A stretch of DNA of 64,000 nt from the NCBI RefSeq assembly GCF_000321225.1, contig NW_004450585.1:1704161-1768160 (forward strand). The letters run 5' to 3'. A program made the position numbers and the translations under genes. The stretch comes from Odobenus rosmarus divergens. Its lineage: Eukaryota > Chordata > Mammalia > Carnivora > Odobenidae. Below the pieces are notes generated by a model, which saw only the letters and a program-made list of their open reading frames with translations, did not search any database and was not told where the DNA came from. Below are positions 58,513 through 64,000 of this stretch, one piece after another; the first letter of the stretch is position 1; each line of letters starts with the position of its first letter.

Positions 58513-59570
58513 ATCATTGAGTACTACCTTGACATTTCCCTGCGGCTTAGCTCAACAGGCAACAAATGAAAACAATCTTGAACCTGTTCTGCTAAGGCTC
58601 CGTGCAGGAGGCCTGTCCATACATTGTCATCAGATTATCTTCCGATCACGGTCAGGTTTAAAGTATTGATGCCTATAGGAGCAACAGGTTTTTTAATAGG
58701 AAATACTCAACTCTGGTCCCAAATGTTTCAAAAACAAACAAAACCTTAAGTGGTATACACACGCACACCCATCCCCCCACACAAACAAACACGCACACAA
58801 GCACATACTACTAAGATTTTTTCCACATTATAATCAACTTTTAGAGAAAATAAAAGTTTGAGAGTTCTAACCTTAAGGGACACAGAAGCTGAGAAGTGTT
58901 TTTAAACAGAGTACTAAAATGGTAACAAAGAGAATCCCACCCAGCAAAAGGGGAGTGGAAGGGGAGGGCCAGACCTGACCAAGCACATGTGACTGGGGAT
59001 TGTAGGGACTCAGTATGACCCGTCAAGAGCTCAGCTAAGGACTGGCATAAAGGAAAAGGAGATTTGTAAAAGTAAAAAACAAACAAACAAAAAACCCAAA
59101 AAACAAAAAACATTCATCTCTAGATTTAAAAAAAGAAAAAAAACAAAACACACACGCACACACGCACACACAGGATTCTGACACTGTGTGACATTGCAAC
59201 TCTAGTGAATGGTCCATGGAGGGAGCTGTTGACACAAGTTCCTGGGTGGAGATAAAAATGACACCACTACATCCATCTGAAAAGAAGGAAAGGGAAGAGA
59301 ACTTAACTAAACAACACATTTGAAATGATTTGGTAGAAACGACTTTCCTTGAAGCGACAAATTCTGTTCTCCAAGGGCATCACCTAACAGAGGTCCCTGC
59401 CAGGCACCTCTCCTGGCCCCCTCTGTGCAGGCCTCAGAGCTCAGGTTCTCAGCTCCGGTACATTCAGAACAGAGGCAGATAGCCTTCAGAGCACACAAAT
59501 AAGCCACCACTCAAAAGAGGAAAGCTCTGAGAAAGGCCAGGAGGAAGTGAGTTAACCCCTGCAAAACCAG
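58513..59570. other. Unique sequence with CA-rich patches
   Basis: CA-rich low-complexity patches at 58757-58806 and 59143-59171, and an AAAC-rich run at 59076-59112. No gene recognised. Confidence 0.5.
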
Positions 59571-59830
59571 CCATATTGTTATGGTAATTATTTACTCAGG
59601 GTAACACAGGAGGTAAATAGATGGGAAGGATGCTCTCATCAAAAGGCTAAATTCAGATCGCGCTGAAGGACAGAGCATGCGGGAGGAGTGTCTTTTCACA
59701 TATCGTCTGACTCAAGAATGCATAACGGGTGCATCACTTCAAATAATTTTCATTGCACACATTTTCCTGTATAGAAATTTTGCAGAGTAAGCCTTTCTTT
59801 TTCTTCTAATTCCTTGGCAATAGGCATTGA
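59571..59830. promoter_or_regulatory. Candidate conserved non-coding block
   Basis: Repeat-free, with TATGGTAATTATTTACTC (homeodomain/forkhead-like), CAGATCGCGCTGAAGG and CATAACGGGTGCATC. Role inferred from texture only. Confidence 0.35.
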
Positions 59831-60724
59831 CAGGCTTCGGATGATGAAAGGAAAAGATTATATATGTGGACTGAGGATCCTCGATGCTCAGGATTTATTC
59901 CCAAAGGCCTTCACCCACCTAATCTGGAGGGTCTTTCAAGGGCACAGAGCTCACCTCCCTGCCCTAACGGACATTCACAGGAGTAAAAAACTCAGGAGGC
60001 CTGAAGCAGAGCAGAGGCCTTAGAACAGTCTGTCCTCAGCCGCCTTCTGCTTCAGCTCATCTGAGGAAGACCTTTCGGAAGCCACACATTTTCATGGGGT
60101 CTAAGAGAAGTAGTGGTAACATTTGTTCACAAAAATGGGATAAGCCTTTTTAAAAAATTGCAGACATTCCCCCCCTCCCCTTTCCTTTCTTTAGACATCT
60201 ATGTGTGAGAGGGTAAAAAACTCAGCTCCACAAGGAATAATATTATGTAACTTGGTAAACTTGAATTAGTTTGGATTAATTAATCTTGGAAAAGAAAACT
60301 TTTTTTTTTAACAACACACATATATATTCTTTTAGAAAACCTACCACAAAGGCTATAATCTGAGGTTGAGGAACCTTTTTGAAAGCACAAATATTGAAAT
60401 TTACTTTTCAATTTCTATGAAATTTACACTCATCTTCAGCTATTATGACAAAACATTTCACCCTCAGGTCATAAAAATTATGTCTACGTTCTTGAGATGT
60501 GAAAGATTCTCATGAATTAACATTTATTAAAAATAATGAATATAAAAACTAACAATATTAAAACCAGGTTTTGACCCTATGCATACTTGGAATGGTACTA
60601 AAAAGGTACAGGTAGACCAGGGACATTCTTTTCCATTGCATTTTGGTAAAATTATATGAAATGGTGAGTCCCCTACTTGAGTCCTTAAGGATTACCTTGC
60701 GTTAAATGCTCTTTTGCTAGTAAT
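59831..60724. other. Unique sequence
   Basis: AT-rich after 60120. No gene or repeat recognised. Confidence 0.4.
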
Positions 60725-60815
60725 GTCACATTTATCCTCCTCAGAAACTTACGATGTGGGACAGAAGTTATTATTAATATCAAGGTTTTAAATGGAGAAA
60801 CTAGAGTAAGACGTT
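60725..60815 (-). mobile_element. MIR fragment, worn
   Basis: 'TTATCCTCCTCAGAAACTTA' and 'AAATGGAGAAACTAGAGTAA' resemble the antisense MIR core. Confidence 0.5.
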
Positions 60816-60942
60816 AATGATCATTAATTAATGCTTTAATTAATTAACAGGAATGCGTTTTATTCTGTTCATATTTTTTCAGTAGCTTTTGCTTTTTGCA
60901 GAGTAACTTCAGGCCCTGGGGAAATTACCAAAGATTCTTTCT

Positions 60943-61137
60943 TTTTTTTTTTTAAGATTTTATTTATTAGAGCACACAAGCTAGCTAGAGCACAAGCAGG
61001 GGGAGCAGCAGAGGGAGAGGGAGAAGGAGACTCCCCACTGAGCAGGGAGCCGGATGTGGGGCTGGATCCCAGGACCCTGAGATCATGACCTGAGCCGAAG
61101 GCAGATGCTTAACCGACTAAGCCACCGAGACATCCCA
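60943..61137 (-). mobile_element. Can-SINE
   Basis: Reverse copy with a T13 tail. The target duplication is accaaagattctttct (60927-60942) and accaaagattatttct (61138-61153), 15 of 16. Confidence 0.96.
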
Positions 61138-61153
61138 ACCAAAGATTATTTCT

Positions 61154-61640
61154 GATATATAGCCTGTAGTTGGTTCTCAGAAACACAGTGCCTGTTATTC
61201 GTCACATAGCACTAAGGATTTACATGTTAACCCATTAAATTCTTTTTATTTTCTAATAAAGAGTTTTTCCCAGTCTGGCTTTCTTGTGTCTGAATTGCAG
61301 AGGTGTTTGTGAAGTGTGCTAATTGGTCATTCTTCATGAACATTATTGTTCTGTATTTTAAATTCAACCGTACATAAGAACAGATGAGGAAACATAAAAT
61401 GGAACAATAAAATGAAAATAGCAAAAAAATAAATAAAAGGAATGAAAGGTACTGATGGAGCAGTTTGGCATTTCTGTCAGCGTGAACATATTTTGACACC
61501 AAACATATTTCTAGAATAGTATCAAAATGAACGTTTTAGACTTTAAGGAAATGTATATGTAGGTTGTGTTTATATAATAGATCATAAAGGTTAAGACTGA
61601 GCCTTTCAGAATCAAGTATTTGCATATTTCGCATATCCCC
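61154..61640. other. Unique AT-rich sequence
   Basis: No feature recognised. Confidence 0.4.
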
Positions 61641-61775
61641 ACTGCTTAGCTGTGTGTCATCCTAACCTACTTGACCTCTCTGATCTCAGTTTCCTCATGT
61701 ATAAAACGATCGTGTTAACACCTAACCCTATAAAGTTGATGTGAGAATTAATTGAATAGCTAATGTGACAATACG
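61641..61775 (+). mobile_element. MIR fragment
   Basis: Forward MIR: 'TTGACCTCTCTGATCTCAGT', 'TTCCTCATGTATAAAACGAT' and 'AAGTTGATGTGAGAATTAAT'. Confidence 0.85.
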
Positions 61776-62769
61776 TGTGGTCAAAATTGTATCAATTCAG
61801 ATAACTAAGGATTTTGTATTGAATTAATTTCTATTTTGATTTTATTTAGAATAAGCTATTGAAGGTAAAAATTACTGGATCAAAAAAAGAAATCATGCAC
61901 TGATTGTGTACCCAACATTCTTTTGTCTCTAACACATGTTGTGAATGAAAAGTTTTAAAAGTTTCCTGAATAAACACAAGCAGTATCTGGATGTGGGGGT
62001 TTCAGCCTTCATTTCTCCTTAGGAGGAAATCCTGTTTCTCAGAGTTCCCCTCCACAGACCTGGTGGTTCCAATATGCTTTGTGGCAGTGGGGAACTTACT
62101 GCCTAGTAATAACCTCCTTCTCTGGCACACTCTGAATATGGGACAGCCTCATTTAGAAATCCATGACTTTGGTTTATGGGTTTATCAGACAAATAGGAAC
62201 CTTTGGGAATAAAAGCGGGCACGGCTGACAGCCACTCTCTGACAACAGGAGTAAACCTGTGTTCTCTCTTGCAAACAGGGACTTGTGCTCCATCTATTTG
62301 TAGGTATCACTCTGTTGGTGAGCTATTGGTTTAAATTAATACATGAAGCTCATAACTTGTGAAATATTTCCCCCTTAATCACATGTTTCTCACTTAGGAG
62401 TGAGGCAGACATTCTCTCTGTCTAAAAGATTTTGAGTGAATTTCAAGGAACTACCTAGACAGCTAAATAAATACCACTCACTCTAGGGTGTGATGGACAT
62501 CTCTGGCATACAGAAACTATTTTCTCCAATAGTATTTTTTAAAGCAGAGACCTGTAAAAGTTTGCTTATGTTATTGGGTAACATCGATACACTTCTTCAT
62601 GGAAAAGGAGTCTGCTGAATTAAACTAAACAGCCAAACGCCCAGCCATTTTTAGAAAATTTCAAAAGGACATAAAAGTCTGACATTAATGCTTAGTGATT
62701 TTTGTCTTAATTTAAAAATGCAGGCCATTATAGAATATTGAAAAGATATATTTTTATCTCCGTGGTGGT
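61776..62769. other. Unique sequence
   Basis: No gene or transposon recognised in about 1 kb. Confidence 0.45.
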
Positions 62770-63520
62770 GTCTCCCCTGCGTCTAACTTACATAGCGATC
62801 CCACACTGAGGCTATGAAATTCTGGTGCTGGAGCGCTGATTACCAGAAGCAACCCTTGGGAGGGCTGCAGGAGCTCCTCTGGTTGGGTACAGGATCATCT
62901 TGCCATCGAATGTGACCTGACACACTCAACAACAGTTGATATATGTGCACTAGTTACTAAGGGTAACTCTTGATCAATATGTCAGATTTCAAAAGCGATT
63001 GCAACAAAGTAGACTCTGGATTATGAGGGATCTGAATGCACAAAGGCAATAGAAGGACAAATCAGGCAGGACTGCCTGCATTTTGCATGTCAAAGGACAG
63101 AGCACATGATGCTGGATCTATAAATGCTCTGAGTACTTAAGAAGGCAGTAGGCTGTGGATCATTTGGTGGGCTAAAAATGTTAAACATTACAAGTTAATT
63201 ATTAGTAAGGAGAAGAAAGAGAAGAGGAGCATGAGAACACAGAGTTCTGTAAACCCCGGTAATTCTGCCCAGGCCTGCGACTTGCTCAGACCTCACCTAA
63301 GCATCCATTAACATGATAATGCGCATTAATCCCGCCAAACACAACTCATCTGTCATCCGAAGTGGCAACCCATCTGTGCACATGTTGAGGGGGGAAATTC
63401 ACAGTTTTAGCTGTCGAGGGATTAGCTTCAGAGGAAAGGCTGATTTTCCGTAATTCTTTGCTAGGAAAGCACTCAATTGTTTGCATTTTTTGAAGCACCT
63501 ATTTACTTTTCAGCTTTCAT
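62770..63520. promoter_or_regulatory. Candidate conserved non-coding block
   Basis: Repeat-free. At 63303-63360 GATAATGCGCATTAATCCCG joins a palindromic NRF1-like/AT core to a GGATTA-type (OTX/PITX) site, followed by ATCTGTCATCC (MEIS/TGIF-like). A second GGGATTAGC is at 63418-63426. ATTTTGCATG near 63079 is octamer-like. Confidence 0.42.
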
Positions 63521-63648
63521 CATCTCCCCAACATCTTAAGCAGAAGCTAAGCAGAGGACAGATAAAATGGCAATAAAAACATCGCAGGACAATCAGGCTG
63601 AAGTCTAATTTCGTTCTCTCTCAAAGTTTGTGATGTTATTTGCCTTCT

Positions 63649-63842
63649 TTTTTTTTTTTAAGATTTTATTTATTTGACAGAGAGAGACACAGCGAGAGAG
63701 GGAACACAAGCAGGGGGAGTGGGAGAGGGAGAAGCAGGCTTCCCGCTGAGCAGAGAGCCCGATGCAGGGCTCGATCCCAGCACCCTGGGATCATGACCCG
63801 AGCCGAAGGCAGACGCTCAACGACTGAGCCACCCAGGCGCCC
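63649..63842 (-). mobile_element. Can-SINE
   Basis: Reverse copy, close to consensus (head GAGCCACCCAGGCGCCCC, T-tail at the left). The flanks show only a weak match (tatttgccttcttt / tatcctaatttcttt). The 74-codon forward frame at 63640 is the antisense of this SINE. Confidence 0.95.
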
Positions 63843-64000
63843 CTATCCTAATTTCTTTGGCTGATCTCAGATATGCTCTCTGTCAGAACAAAGGAAAAAT
63901 ATGCACATATTTTTATGTCTTTAAGAGTTGTTCATTAAGGGGTTATGCTCTTCTATGTTGCTTTTATCTAATTGATATAATATGGGTAAAAAACCTATGT

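Noticed and set aside
63640..63864. Arg-rich 74-codon forward frame (and similar ones at 709, 6262, 16766, 30320 and 39620)
   Set aside because: All are Can-SINE translations.

Overview
The window is nuclear DNA from a carnivoran mammal. The evidence is 17 tRNA-Lys-derived Can-SINE copies, head GGGCGCCTGGGTGGCTCAG and tail CAAATAAATAAATAAAATCTTT, plus a long L1 with a carnivore-type 5' UTR. Several copies have a tail of the form CTTGTGTTCCCTCTCTCGCTGTCTCTC, which I associate with arctoids (bears, pandas, seals, mustelids) more than dogs; that narrowing is from memory of the families. I found no protein-coding exon, rRNA or functional tRNA that I can support. Every long open frame with a recognisable product belongs to a transposon; the rest look like chance frames in AT-rich DNA.

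Layout. The left half (1-33 kb) is a transposon graveyard: ancient L1M fragments in both orientations, L2, one MER2/Tigger DNA transposon with both ends, two MaLR LTRs of the MST/MLT1 type, and SINEs. At 15.55-20.97 kb lies a reverse-strand L1 with both ends and a 14-bp target duplication. It has lost the reverse-transcriptase core and carries two SINEs and a 135-bp tail of a younger L1. At 22.83-25.61 kb is an old ERVL-like provirus with two recognisable LTRs and a shortened, broken pol remnant.

From about 33 kb rightward recognisable transposons thin out. What remains is mostly unique AT-rich sequence with a few MIR/L2 fossils, SINEs, microsatellites and a 50-N assembly gap inside an AAAG repeat. 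Between 51.8 and 58.3 kb, and again near 59.6 and 62.8-63.5 kb, there are long repeat-poor stretches of higher complexity, dense in homeodomain-type TAATTA cores and other factor-like motifs. These look like conserved non-coding enhancer candidates in a gene desert or large intron. That is inference from texture only and needs cross-species alignment.

Nothing here acts as an operon or a gene system. The main points worth a second look are the layered L1 nest with its RT-core deletion, a SINE with a doubled head inside one perfect target duplication, a SINE lacking its A box, an unexplained ~100-bp direct repeat 1.25 kb apart, and the repeat-poor candidate regulatory blocks.
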